From the NCBI RefSeq assembly GCF_006228125.1, contig NZ_VDFY01000165.1, positions 1-49,634 on the forward strand: 49,634 nt of DNA. Direction: 5' to 3'. The first letter of the stretch is position 1. Each line of letters starts with the position of its first letter. Made by a program: the position numbers and the translations under genes. Source of the DNA: Micromonospora orduensis. GTDB taxonomy: Bacteria > Actinomycetota > Actinomycetes > Mycobacteriales > Micromonosporaceae. This document shows, one piece after another, positions 8,767 to 16,589 of the stretch. The notes beneath the pieces were generated by a model that saw only the letters and a program-made list of their open reading frames with translations, was not told where the DNA came from and did not search any database.

Positions 8767-8774
8767 CTCAGATT
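8767..8774 (+). promoter_or_regulatory. Possible operator half-site (CTCAGATT)
   Basis: An octamer CTCAGATT lies 66 bases upstream of the MMPL start. A similar CTCAGGTT occurs on the minus strand at 13213-13220, 51 bases upstream of the response regulator start. A CATCAGAT element follows about 24 bases further toward the MMPL gene. The shared site could be bound by the regulator, but octamers recur by chance and this is speculative. Confidence 0.2.
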
Positions 8775-8832
8775 CGCTCGGTATGAAGTCGGCATCAGAT
8801 AAGCGATGTGACCCGTCTGTAGGAGGCTAGTG

Positions 8833-10980
8833 ATGGCAGTCAACGCAGCGCCGTCCGGGGAAGCGCCGGCCGGTCGGTTGGCAGGCCGGTGGGTGCCGTG
8901 GTTGGTGATTGGCCTATGGGTGGCGCTGGCGGCGGTGATGGTGCCGTTGAGCGGAAAGCTGAGCTCGGTCACTACCGACAGAGCTGTGGACACCCTGCCG
9001 GCCGGTGCCGAGTCGACCAAGGTGGCGGTGCTGGAGGACAGTCTCCCCGGCGGTGAGGGCAACACGTTCGTGTTCGTGTACCACCGCGCCGGCGGCATGA
9101 CCGACGCCGACCGCGCGACGGCCGAGCGCCACTACAACACCCTTGCCAAGCGGTACCCGCCGAAGGTGGCGGCCCCGGCCGGCGAGGACGACGAGGGCCC
9201 ACCGACAAGACTCTCCACCAACGGCAAGGCGATGATGTTCACCCTCGACGTGAGCACGACCTACGGCGCACCGGAGGCCATCGTCGGGCCGTTGCGTGAC
9301 GCCGTGAAGGACCGCCCCGCCGGCCTGGAACTCGACGTGACCGGCCCGGCCGCGGTCGACGGCGACATGGACGCCGTCTTCGACGGCATCGACCTGCAAG
9401 TCTTCCTCACCACCGTCGTCGTCGTAACGCTCCTACTCATCCTCACCTACCGCAGCCCGGTGTTGTGGTTCATCCCGCTGGTGGTCGTAAGCGCGGCCGC
9501 ACTGACCGCGATGGCCACCGTCTACCTGCTCGTCAAAGGCTTCGGGATCGTGGTCAACGACCAGAACTCGGCGCTGCTAACGATCCTGGTATTCGGCGTC
9601 GGCACGGACTACGCGCTGTTGCTCATCGCTCGATACCGGGAGGCACTGCACCACCACGAGAATATCCGGGTTGCGATGGTCCACGCGTTGCGCGGCGCGG
9701 CGCCGGCGATCGCCGCGTCTGCGGCCACCGTGGTCGCCGGCCTGCTCTGCCTGCTCGTCGCGGACCTGAACAGCACCAGCGGGTTGGGCCCGATCGGTGC
9801 GGCCGGCATTCTGTGCGCGCTGGTGGCCATGCTGACGCTGTTCCCGGCGGTGCTCGTGGTGCTCGGCAGGCGGATCTTCTGGCCGGCCATCCCGCGGTTC
9901 AGCACGACCGTGGAGCAGAAGCCGGGGCTGTGGGGACGGCTTGGCACCGCCATCAGCCGCCGCCGCTGGGTGGCGACGCTCGGCTCGCTCGGAGTCCTCG
10001 GCGTGCTCGCCCTCGGGCTGGCGGGCAATACCGGCGCCCTGCGGGAGCAGGACCAGTTCCTGTCCGCGCCGGAGTCGGTCACCGGCTTCACCGTTCTCCG
10101 CCAGCACTTCCCGGAGCTCGGCGGCCAGCCGATGACGATCTTCACGCGGCCGGCGTACCAGGAGCGGGTGCTCGACATCGCCAAGGGCACCCGAGGTGTG
10201 GCCACCGCCATCCCGGGTCAGACCAAGGGTGGCTGGGCCGACATCTCCGTGTTCCCGACGGACGCGCCAGACACCGTCGCAGAGTACGACACGATCAAGC
10301 GGGTGCGCACCGCCGTGCACGCGGTGAGCGGGGCGGAGGCGATCGTCGGCGGGCCGAGCGCGGAGAACCTCGACACCGAGGTGACCACCAGCCGCGACGA
10401 GAAGCTGGTGATCCCGCTGGTGCTCGCCGTCGTCCTGATCGTGCTCGGGCTGCTGCTGCGCGCGGTCGTGGCCCCGTTGGTCCTGATGGCCACCGTGGTC
10501 GTCTCATTCGCCGCAGCCTTCGGCGGCAGCGTGTTCGTCTTCGACACGATCCTCGGGTTCAAGGGCATCGACTATTCGGTGCCGCTGCTGGCATTCCTGT
10601 TCCTGGTGGCGCTCGGCGTCGACTACAACATCTTCCTGGCCAGCCGTGCCCGGGAGGAGGCCGTGCGTCTCGGCACCAGAGACGGCATGCTCAAAGCCCT
10701 CTCCGCCACCGGCGGCGTCATCACCTCGGCAGGCCTGGTCCTGGCGGCCACGTTCGCTGTCCTCGCCTCACTTCCGCTGGTGATGCTGATCGAGGTCGGG
10801 TTCCTGGTCGCCTTCGGCGTGCTGCTCGACGCCCTGCTGGTGCGATCGGTCCTGGTGCCCGCCCTCACCCTGCTGATCGGCCGGCGGATGTGGTGGCCGA
10901 GCCGGCTGTCCCGACCGGTGGAGCCGCCGGACGGGCGACAGCCGCTCGCCGACGACGAGGAGCCCGCGCTGCATCGGTGA
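8833..10980 (+). CDS. MMPL-family RND transporter
   Basis: 715 residues from the ATG at 8833; AGGAGG at 8821-8826 is ideally spaced, which favours it over the overlapping GTG at 8830. It has the standard MMPL layout: an N-terminal membrane helix (WLVIGLWVALAAVMVPLSG), a periplasmic loop, five helices including FLTTVVVVTLLLILTYRSP and the motif FGVGTDYALLLIARYREAL, then after a linker a second half repeating the design with FLVALGVDYNIFLASRAREEA. The paired GVGTDY/GVDYN motifs carry the proton-relay aspartates and tyrosines. Family members export lipids, siderophores or drugs using proton-motive force. The convergent two-component system next door and the monooxygenase relic upstream suggest a stress- or drug-responsive exporter, but the substrate is unknown. 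Confidence 0.9.
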   Translation: MAVNAAPSGEAPAGRLAGRWVPWLVIGLWVALAAVMVPLSGKLSSVTTDRAVDTLPAGAESTKVAVLEDSLPGGEGNTFVFVYHRAGGMTDADRATAERHYNTLAKRYPPKVAAPAGEDDEGPPTRLSTNGKAMMFTLDVSTTYGAPEAIVGPLRDAVKDRPAGLELDVTGPAAVDGDMDAVFDGIDLQVFLTTVVVVTLLLILTYRSPVLWFIPLVVVSAAALTAMATVYLLVKGFGIVVNDQNSALLTILVFGVGTDYALLLIARYREALHHHENIRVAMVHALRGAAPAIAASAATVVAGLLCLLVADLNSTSGLGPIGAAGILCALVAMLTLFPAVLVVLGRRIFWPAIPRFSTTVEQKPGLWGRLGTAISRRRWVATLGSLGVLGVLALGLAGNTGALREQDQFLSAPESVTGFTVLRQHFPELGGQPMTIFTRPAYQERVLDIAKGTRGVATAIPGQTKGGWADISVFPTDAPDTVAEYDTIKRVRTAVHAVSGAEAIVGGPSAENLDTEVTTSRDEKLVIPLVLAVVLIVLGLLLRAVVAPLVLMATVVVSFAAAFGGSVFVFDTILGFKGIDYSVPLLAFLFLVALGVDYNIFLASRAREEAVRLGTRDGMLKALSATGGVITSAGLVLAATFAVLASLPLVMLIEVGFLVAFGVLLDALLVRSVLVPALTLLIGRRMWWPSRLSRPVEPPDGRQPLADDEEPALHR

Positions 10981-10997
10981 GCGCGGCGGCACGGGCG

Positions 10998-11037
10998 AGA
11001 TCCGGGACGGAGCCTCAGGCCCGTCCCGGATCTTTTT
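10998..11037 (+). terminator. Rho-independent terminator after the MMPL gene
   Basis: A perfect 13-bp stem (10998-11010 pairing with 11021-11033) with a 10-base loop, followed by a T tract overlapping the stem end (TCTTTTT). It lies 17 bases after the MMPL stop and ends at the stop of the convergent kinase gene. The T tract is only on the plus-strand side, so it is directional for the transporter transcript, though the stem would also face kinase transcripts. Confidence 0.9.
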
Positions 11038-12473
11038 CATGACCCGGCGGTGGGCCGCGTGATTCGACCGGGCAGGGCCGCGGCCGGAAGGTCAACCCGA
11101 AGCAGCGCGCCACCGCGTGCGGAGCGGGCGACGGTGGCCCGGCCGCCGTGGGCGTCGACGACCCGCTGAACGATCGACAACCCCAGACCGGATCCTGGCA
11201 ACGCCCGGGCGCTGTCGGCACGGTAGAACCGATCGAAAACCCGCGGTACGTCGGCGGCGTCGATGCCCGGCCCGGCGTCGTCGACCTCGAGGACCGCCGA
11301 CGCGCCCTCGGCACGGAGCCGGACCTGGACCGGCTGGTCCGCGGGGGACCACTTGCCGGCGTTGTCGATGAGGTTGAGCACCGCCCGTTGGAGCGCAGCG
11401 GGACGCCCGCTCACCCACACGGAGGTGACGTCGAGCGCGACCTCGATGTCGGGCACGCGGGAACGCACCCGGGTCGCGGCGGCCACCACCACGTCGGCGA
11501 GGTCGAGCAGGTCGGTGCTCTCGTCGGTGACGTCACCGCGCGCCAAGTCGGTCAGTTCGGCGGCGAGGGTGCTCAACTCGGCTACCTGGGCGCCGAGGTC
11601 GTTGAGCAGCCGGGTCCGGCTCTCCGCCGGCAGTGCGCTGTCCAGGGTGCCGCGCCGATCGAGCCGGATCAGCAGTTCGACGTTGAGGCGCAGGCTGGTG
11701 AGCGGGGTCTTGAGCTCGTGGGCGGCGTCTTCGGCGAGCAGCCGCTGGGCCCGCCGGGAGTCCCGGAGCGCGGCGAGCATGTCGTTGATCGACTGGATCA
11801 GCCGCCGGATCTCCCCGCCGCCTTCATCCGGGATGTCGGCGTCGAGATCCTGGGTGTGCGCGACGCGTACCGCGGCGGCGGTCAGCCGGTCGATCGGTGC
11901 CAGGCCGGCCCGCGCCACGGTCCGCCCGACAAGGGCGCCGCCGACCACGCAGAGCAGCCCGATCAGCAGCATGCCGAACCCGAACCGGTTGATCGGGCTG
12001 TCGTTGGCGACGCGGGCCACCTGGACCGCGCCGTCGCCCGCCCGCAGCGTGTAGATGAGGTAGCCGTCCTCGTCGATGTCGTTCGACTCCATCAGGTCGG
12101 CCGACGCGCCCTGCGCCACGCGCCCGGCGTGCTCGCTGACCGAGGGCAGCGCGGGTTGGCCAGCCGGCGTCCGGGTCGAGCCGTCGGGCAGGATGACCCG
12201 CACCAGTCGACCGGATCCGGGATACGGCGGTAGCTGGACCTGCGCCAGACCTGCGCGCTCCGCGTCCGTCGCCAGGACGCGGGAGTCGGCGCGCAGCTGA
12301 TCCTCGGCGGTGTCCCGCAGCTCCCAGTCCAGCAGCTCGCTGGCCACCTGAAAGGCCATGAACACGCTGACCGCGATCGCCGTCGCCGCGATCACCGTCA
12401 CCCTGGTCCGCAGTGACCTCCGGCGCCACCATCGGGTCAGCCGACGCGGTTCCCGGCCTGCGGGCCTGCTCAC
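11037..12473 (-). CDS. Sensor histidine kinase of an OmpR-type two-component system
   Basis: 478 residues from a GTG overlapping the regulator's stop (GTGA). Membrane helix 1 is at about residues 23-44 and an extracytoplasmic sensor of about 120 residues follows. Helix 2 is near 163-185 ([20 protein letters not shown]), then a HAMP linker. The HisKA motif [12 protein letters not shown] carries the phospho-acceptor His252. The ATPase domain has the N box ([10 protein letters not shown]), the G1 box (DDAGPGID), an F box (VFDRFYR) and the G2 box (GSGLGLSIV). All catalytic motifs are intact. It probably phosphorylates the adjacent regulator and may control the convergent MMPL exporter; the signal is unknown. 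Confidence 0.92.
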   Translation of the reverse strand: MSRPAGREPRRLTRWWRRRSLRTRVTVIAATAIAVSVFMAFQVASELLDWELRDTAEDQLRADSRVLATDAERAGLAQVQLPPYPGSGRLVRVILPDGSTRTPAGQPALPSVSEHAGRVAQGASADLMESNDIDEDGYLIYTLRAGDGAVQVARVANDSPINRFGFGMLLIGLLCVVGGALVGRTVARAGLAPIDRLTAAAVRVAHTQDLDADIPDEGGGEIRRLIQSINDMLAALRDSRRAQRLLAEDAAHELKTPLTSLRLNVELLIRLDRRGTLDSALPAESRTRLLNDLGAQVAELSTLAAELTDLARGDVTDESTDLLDLADVVVAAATRVRSRVPDIEVALDVTSVWVSGRPAALQRAVLNLIDNAGKWSPADQPVQVRLRAEGASAVLEVDDAGPGIDAADVPRVFDRFYRADSARALPGSGLGLSIVQRVVDAHGGRATVARSARGGALLRVDLPAAALPGRITRPTAGS

Positions 12474-13162
12474 AGAGGACTCTCCCGCAACGTGTATCCC
12501 AGGCCGCGCAGCGTGTAAATCAATCGCGGCTCACCCTCGGCCTCCATCTTGCGGCGCAGGTAGCTCACATACACCTGGAGGTTGTTGGCGGTGGCGCTCA
12601 TGTCGAAGCCCCAGATCGCCTCGAACAGCGCGTCGCGGGTCAACACCCGGGTCGCGTTACGCACGAGGACCTCCAGGAGGGAGAACTCGGTCCGGGTCAG
12701 GCGCAGCGGCCGCCCGCCCCGCCACGCCTCGAACCTGTCGGGATCGAGCCGGACGTCGGCGAACGACAGGACCTTCGACTCCCCGTCGCCCGGCGTGCGC
12801 CGGCGCAGCAAGGCCCGCACCCGGGCGAGCAACTCCTCGGTGGCGAACGGCTTGGGCAGGTAGTCGTCGGCGCCCGCGTCCAGCCCTGCGACCCGGTCCG
12901 AGACCTGGTCACGAGCGGTCAGCATCAGCACCGGCAGATCCCGACCCGCCGCCCGCAACCGCCGGCAGGTCTCCAACCCGCCGAGGCGGGGCATCATCAC
13001 GTCGAGGATCAGCAGATCCAGCGTGTCACCGCCGGCCCCACCGACCCCGTCGAGCACGGCGAGACCGTTGGCGACGGTGCTGGTGTCGTAACCCTCGACC
13101 TGGAGAACCCGCTCCAGCGACTCACGGATGGCCGCGTCATCATCCGCGATCATGATCCGCAC
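12470..13162 (-). CDS. OmpR/PhoB-family response regulator
   Basis: About 230 residues from the GTG at 13162, chosen because GAAGGGGG lies 8 bases upstream and the protein then begins VRIMIADDD as in the family. An in-frame ATG at 13201 would add 13 residues. The receiver domain has the acidic cluster (IADDDAA), the phospho-acceptor Asp in [12 protein letters not shown], Thr in LMLTAR and Lys in DDYLPKPF. A winged-helix DNA-binding domain covers the last ~100 residues ([36 protein letters not shown]). It is the first gene of the operon; its stop overlaps the kinase start by four bases. Confidence 0.92.
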   Translation of the reverse strand: MRIMIADDDAAIRESLERVLQVEGYDTSTVANGLAVLDGVGGAGGDTLDLLILDVMMPRLGGLETCRRLRAAGRDLPVLMLTARDQVSDRVAGLDAGADDYLPKPFATEELLARVRALLRRRTPGDGESKVLSFADVRLDPDRFEAWRGGRPLRLTRTEFSLLEVLVRNATRVLTRDALFEAIWGFDMSATANNLQVYVSYLRRKMEAEGEPRLIYTLRGLGYTLRESPL

Positions 13163-13340
13163 GCCGACCGCCCCCTTCCAGTCGATGCTTTTGCCGCTCA
13201 TGGTCCCCGATCAACCTGAGGCCAGGATTAAAAGGTCGGGCGCACGGTGGACCGCAGCATCCCATCGCCATGATCAGGTGCACTGTTCTCGGCATGAGCG
13301 AGCGTGCATCCCGGGGTGATGACCTGAAACTTCGAAGGTC

Positions 13341-13486
13341 GATGCCTTCGGGTGTGCCGAAGAGGTCGCCACAGAGGATGCGCTGGTCACGGCATCGCGA
13401 GTGGGATCGACGTCTCAGCCAACGGGACCAGCTACTGGTCCAGCACGGCGGAGGCGGGCGACGGGACATCGATGTACAGCAGACCG
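13341..13486 (+). repeat. Dispersed repeat, copy 2
   Basis: An imperfect direct copy of 6877-7020 in the same orientation, 6.5 kb away. Similarity stops at cagaccg (13486), exactly where the frame of an IS30-like transposase start enters from the right. Confidence 0.6.
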
Positions 13487-13548
13487 GCCACTATGAGCCA
13501 GTACTCCGTCTCGACCTCGAACCGGCGTTTGCGTCCTCGTCGTCCCAT
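13483..13548 (-). pseudogene. IS30-like transposase, N-terminal remnant
   Basis: On the minus strand from the ATG at 13548 the sequence reads MGRRGRKRRFEVETEYW then LIVAG. This is the conserved opening of actinobacterial IS30-family transposases (MGRRGRKRRLEVExEYW-L). After about 22 codons it runs into the dispersed repeat and reaches a stop at its conserved TAG. The helix-turn-helix and DDE catalytic domains are absent, so only a scar is left. Confidence 0.55.
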
Positions 13549-13820
13549 CAACACGCCTCACATGATCAGCTGTGTTGCGACAAGTACTGGAACCCACCCG
13601 GAACCACGTGGTCAGTTTTCAGGCGGCGCCGACAGCCGCTGCTCCCAACCTGCTTTCCCCAATCGGGCTGGCACCGGGCCGCCCACCGATCGTGAGCTGC
13701 CAGCCCGGTGCCTTGGTTGGCACCAGCGCTGACTCCCGTAGTCGCATCGGTCGACCGGGGAGCCACGCCCGCGGTCACCGCGCCTTGTCAGCGGCAGATC
13801 TTCGCATCAGGTTGCGTGTA

Positions 13821-14279
13821 CTAGAAGCCGCGGAAGATTCCTTCGCCGTTCGCATTATCGGCAAACTCTTCCCAGTCCATGTTCGAAATCGTGAGGTTGT
13901 TCTGAACCGACCACATCTCGGACGGCAGGACTCGGAACGTGGCACCGTACTGCGGCCCCTTGCCCTGGTCTTCTAGATCTTCCACGTAGTCGTAGAGGTT
14001 GACTACCAGGATCGGCCGATCAGGGTGGGTCAGCGCCTTCGTGTCGACGAGGAAGGCAACGGCATGATTGAAATCCGCGGGCACCACCTCCAGGAGCTGC
14101 GACGGCGTGATTCCCTCGAAGGCACGATCATCTACGAATGCAACGAAAGCGGTGAACCCGTCTTCTGTCTGGGGTTCAGCGATCGCCGCCTGAATCGCTG
14201 TCCATTCCTGCGGATGGGCAAAATCGGTACGGATGACAAGGGATACGTCGGAACTCTGGTGCCACATGCGCTCATCCAC
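13821..14279 (-). CDS. DUF6924-like protein
   Basis: Up to 152 residues; the start is a GTG at 14279 or the ATG four codons later (MWHQSSDVSLVIRTDF). The pattern SLVIRTDFAHPQEWTAI, FVAFVDDRAFEGITPSQLLEVVP, HAVAFLVDTKAL, PILVVNLYD, FRVLPSEMWSVQNNLTISNMDWEEFAD and a terminal GIFRGF matches a small actinobacterial family that I associate with DUF6924. Codon use is less GC-biased than in the neighbours (several AA/AT-rich codons), which suggests acquisition. The function of the family is unknown, and the gene stands alone. Confidence 0.7.
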   Translation of the reverse strand: MDERMWHQSSDVSLVIRTDFAHPQEWTAIQAAIAEPQTEDGFTAFVAFVDDRAFEGITPSQLLEVVPADFNHAVAFLVDTKALTHPDRPILVVNLYDYVEDLEDQGKGPQYGATFRVLPSEMWSVQNNLTISNMDWEEFADNANGEGIFRGF

Positions 14280-14766
14280 GCACGGGAGGATAGGCCACCG
14301 GCAGCATCGAACGCACTCTCATCGACATGAGCGCGCACCGCCTCGGGTCGTGGAGGCGCGTCCGGCTGAGAGGGCTCGTGCACAAAGACGAATCCCGAAG
14401 GCCTGACTCGGGATCCGTCAAGATGGGCTGATCTTCAGCTGAGCGCGATGGTGCCGATAAGGCGTATCCCACGTCGGGCATCGGTCCGTGGCGGTCCACC
14501 GACCGAACCCCTTGCCCGGGTAGGCGAGTCGCGACGAGCAGGCGCACGCTGTTTTTTGGTGACGGCACGTCCCCGATGGCGGGGGAGTGGGGCGCGGTGG
14601 GACCCAGCACTGCCATGTCTGCCGGCCTCCCCCGTTTACCCCCCGAAAACCCCCGTCCGCCGTTGACAATCAGTGACAAGAAGCGACCAGTGTTTGATCG
14701 TGTCTGTGCAGCTCAACGCCCATTTCTGGCAATCAATGACAAGCTCGATTTGATTACGGATGGTAA
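14280..14766. other. Intergenic region left of the attachment site, with short direct repeats
   Basis: 487 bases with no convincing gene. Near its right end are two 14-base direct repeats differing at one position: caatcagtgacaag at 14667-14680 and caatcaatgacaag at 14730-14743. They lie 63 bases apart and 24 bases left of the 35-bp core. Such spacing is typical of integrase arm sites or excisionase sites. A TTGACA hexamer overlaps the first repeat. Confidence 0.4.
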
Positions 14767-14801
14767 CAAGGGGTCGTCGGTTCGAATCCGGCCGTCCCGA
14801 C
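14767..14801 (+). repeat. Attachment site, left copy (tRNA 3' segment)
   Basis: 35 bases identical to 35182-35216. The sequence contains a complete tRNA T-arm (stem gtcgg/ccggc around ttcgaat) and the 3' strand of the acceptor stem (cgtcccg, then discriminator a). The tRNA 5' half is absent: the 75 bases to the left contain no matching cgggacg acceptor strand or D-arm. It is therefore a duplicated att core, not a functional tRNA. The integrase gene begins about 100 bases to its right. Confidence 0.85.
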
Positions 14802-14810
14802 GCATCTGAC

Positions 14811-14842
14811 CAGGGGATATGCCGACGGAGGCATATCCCCTG
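14811..14842. terminator. Hairpin next to the left attachment site
   Basis: A perfect 13-bp stem (14811-14823 with 14830-14842) and a 6-base loop, lying between the att core and the end of the integrase gene. There is only a weak T-rich tail on the plus strand. It may originally have terminated the tRNA transcript. It also lies downstream of the leftward integrase gene. Confidence 0.7.
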
Positions 14843-14906
14843 TGGTCGTTTCAGGGCTGTGTTGTCGCGTTGCTGTCGCACCCACGCACGGATCTTGCAA
14901 CGGAGC

Positions 14907-16115
14907 TCAGGCGGCCCGGGCGTCGGCTGCGTCGAGGGCCGCGCAGGTGGCGCTCACGCCGTCGGCGGCGGCCTCGCGGGTGAGATGGCCGTAGATGTCG
15001 ACGGTGGTGGCCACGTTCCTGTGGCGCAGCGTCTTGGACACCACGGCCATCGGCACCCCTTGGTTGATCATTATCGTGGCGGCGATGTGTCGCAGGTCGT
15101 GCACCCGAATTGCCGGAAGCCCGGCGTCGGCGGTGAGGCGGCGCAGGTGGTCGAGCACGTACTGCGGCCGCACGGGTTGCCCATCGGGCCTGGCGAACAC
15201 GAGGTCGAGGTTGTCGTGGTGGCGGGCGGTCACCTGTTGCCGGCATTGGCGGCGGCGTTGCCGCTGCAACGCCTCGACGGCCCGGGCGGACAGGGCGACC
15301 CAGGCCCGGCTGCCGTGGGTCTTGGGCGCGTTCAACATGCTGCGGCTGTTGTCGACGCTGACCAACGTCCAGCGCACGAACAGTGCCCGCGCCTTGAGGT
15401 CCACATCGGCCCAGTGCAGACCCAGAGTCTCACCTTTGCGCATCCCGGTGCAGATCATCAACTCGAACAGGTCCGCTAGGGGATCCTCAACGGCGTGGCA
15501 GTGCCGCAGGAACGCGCTTGTCTGGCTGGTGCTCCAGCAGGTGAGCTCGGGTTCCGGCGGTCGGGGGATCGTGGCGAAGCGGGCGGCGTTGTGGGGCAGC
15601 CGGTGGTTGCGGCGGGCGTCGTTGAGCGCGCTCGACAGGGTCGTGACGCAGCGGCGCAGGGTGACCGGGCCGCGGCCGGCGGCGAGTTCACGCTGGATGA
15701 ACTGGGTGACGTGGTCGTGAGTGAGCCGTTCCAAGGGCACGGCGCCGAGCGCGGGGATGAGGTCGTTGTGGATGTAGGCGGTGTAGCGGTTCACGGTGTT
15801 TGTCTTGAGGGCCGGTGACTTGGCCTCAAGCCAGCAGGTGAGGTAGCTGGCCACCGTTTCGCTGTCGTCGAGGCTGACGCCGGCGCGCTCGCACTCGAGC
15901 ACATGGGCGCGGGCCGCCGAGGCTGCCGCCTTGGTGGCGAAACCGGTACGGCGCATGGTGCTGCGCTTGTTCAGGCTCGGCAGGTCGACGGCGAACGCCC
16001 AGCCGCCGTGCCGGGCATTGGACAGCTTGGGGCAGCGGGGGCCGAGTAGTCGGCCGGTGCTGTCACGACAAGCGCAGCAGCGGTAGACGCGGCCCCGGTT
16101 CGGGTTCTGTCTCAT
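14907..16115 (-). CDS. Tyrosine recombinase / integrase
   Basis: 402 residues from an ATG with an excellent GAGGAGGACATC leader. The N-terminal ~50 residues contain a CxxC-like pair (RCCAC) and a WAFAVDLPSL segment seen in actinobacterial element integrases. Next comes a SAM-like core-binding domain (SYLTCWLEAKSPALKTNTVNRY) and then the catalytic domain. The catalytic residues are visible in order: Arg in CTGMRKGETLGL, Lys in LNAPKTHGSR, His/Arg in VHDLRHIAATIM, His in KTLRHRNVATTV and the nucleophile Tyr in VDIYGHL. The enzyme is therefore probably active. It lies next to the left 35-bp att repeat and most likely catalyses integration of the Tc toxin island into the tRNA 3' end. Confidence 0.93.
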   Translation of the reverse strand: MRQNPNRGRVYRCCACRDSTGRLLGPRCPKLSNARHGGWAFAVDLPSLNKRSTMRRTGFATKAAASAARAHVLECERAGVSLDDSETVASYLTCWLEAKSPALKTNTVNRYTAYIHNDLIPALGAVPLERLTHDHVTQFIQRELAAGRGPVTLRRCVTTLSSALNDARRNHRLPHNAARFATIPRPPEPELTCWSTSQTSAFLRHCHAVEDPLADLFELMICTGMRKGETLGLHWADVDLKARALFVRWTLVSVDNSRSMLNAPKTHGSRAWVALSARAVEALQRQRRRQCRQQVTARHHDNLDLVFARPDGQPVRPQYVLDHLRRLTADAGLPAIRVHDLRHIAATIMINQGVPMAVVSKTLRHRNVATTVDIYGHLTREAAADGVSATCAALDAADARAA

Positions 16116-16126
16116 GATGTCCTCCT

Positions 16127-16157
16127 CGGTAGAGGTGAGCTTTTGCCACCTCTACCG
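16127..16157 (-). promoter_or_regulatory. Inverted repeat in the integrase leader
   Basis: An 11-bp perfect inverted repeat (16127-16137 and 16147-16157, 9-base spacer) directly abuts the Shine-Dalgarno of the integrase. As RNA it would fold just before the ribosome site; as DNA it could bind a dimeric repressor or the integrase itself. Confidence 0.5.
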
Positions 16158-16235
16158 TCGCCCCGTTCGGCTGCGACAGCATCGCGACAACCCCGTATGT
16201 CCTCCCTGCGTGTGACGCTCCTACTTGTCGTCTCG

Positions 16236-16499
16236 TCAAGGGTGAAACACCTCGCGTTCCTCCCGGCCTGGAGGCCGGTGGCGTTCGAGTTCGGAGAAGG
16301 CTGCCGTGGTAGAGAAGATTTTGCCTTCGCCGGTGGGGTGGTAGCTGCCGGCCAGGGTGCGCAGGCCGATACCGCTTTCGTGGAGGTCTTCGGCGGTGGT
16401 GAGGACGTCTTTGAGGGAACGGCCGAGGCGGTCGAGTTTCCAGACGCACAGCGTGTCGCCGAGTCGGAGGTAGGCCAGGGCGGCGGCAGCCCAGGGCGT
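16236..16499 (-). pseudogene. Serine recombinase (resolvase/invertase), truncated
   Basis: In a frame with no start codon, the minus strand reads ALAYLRLGDTLCVWKLDRLG then RSLKDVLTTAEDLHESGIGLRTL and TAAFSELERHRPPGREE before a stop at 16236. This is the middle of the resolvase catalytic domain (the family consensus is LRPGDTLVVWKLDRLGRSLKDL...F..LAEFER). The N-terminal part with the catalytic serine (YxRVSxxxQ) and the C-terminal DNA-binding domain are missing, and a stop codon lies just upstream of the fragment. It is an inactive relic inside the island, between the integrase and the Tc genes. Confidence 0.75.
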
Positions 16500-16589
16500 T
16501 CAGTGGAGCGGGTGGATAGGCGACTCGGTGGACTCATTCATGAATGTGCCGAGACCGCGTGACGTTGACCCGGTTTCGACACCATCGGC

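Larger units (their letters stand above)
13163..13820. other. Gene-free scar region upstream of the two-component system
   Basis: About 660 bases with no intact gene. It contains the upstream region of the regulator operon (T-rich stretch ttttaat near 13226-13232 on the minus strand), repeat copy 2 and an IS30-like transposase remnant. The remaining 13550-13820 has only a weak minus-strand open frame with no recognised content and looks like the leader of the lost insertion sequence plus old junction DNA. Confidence 0.5.
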
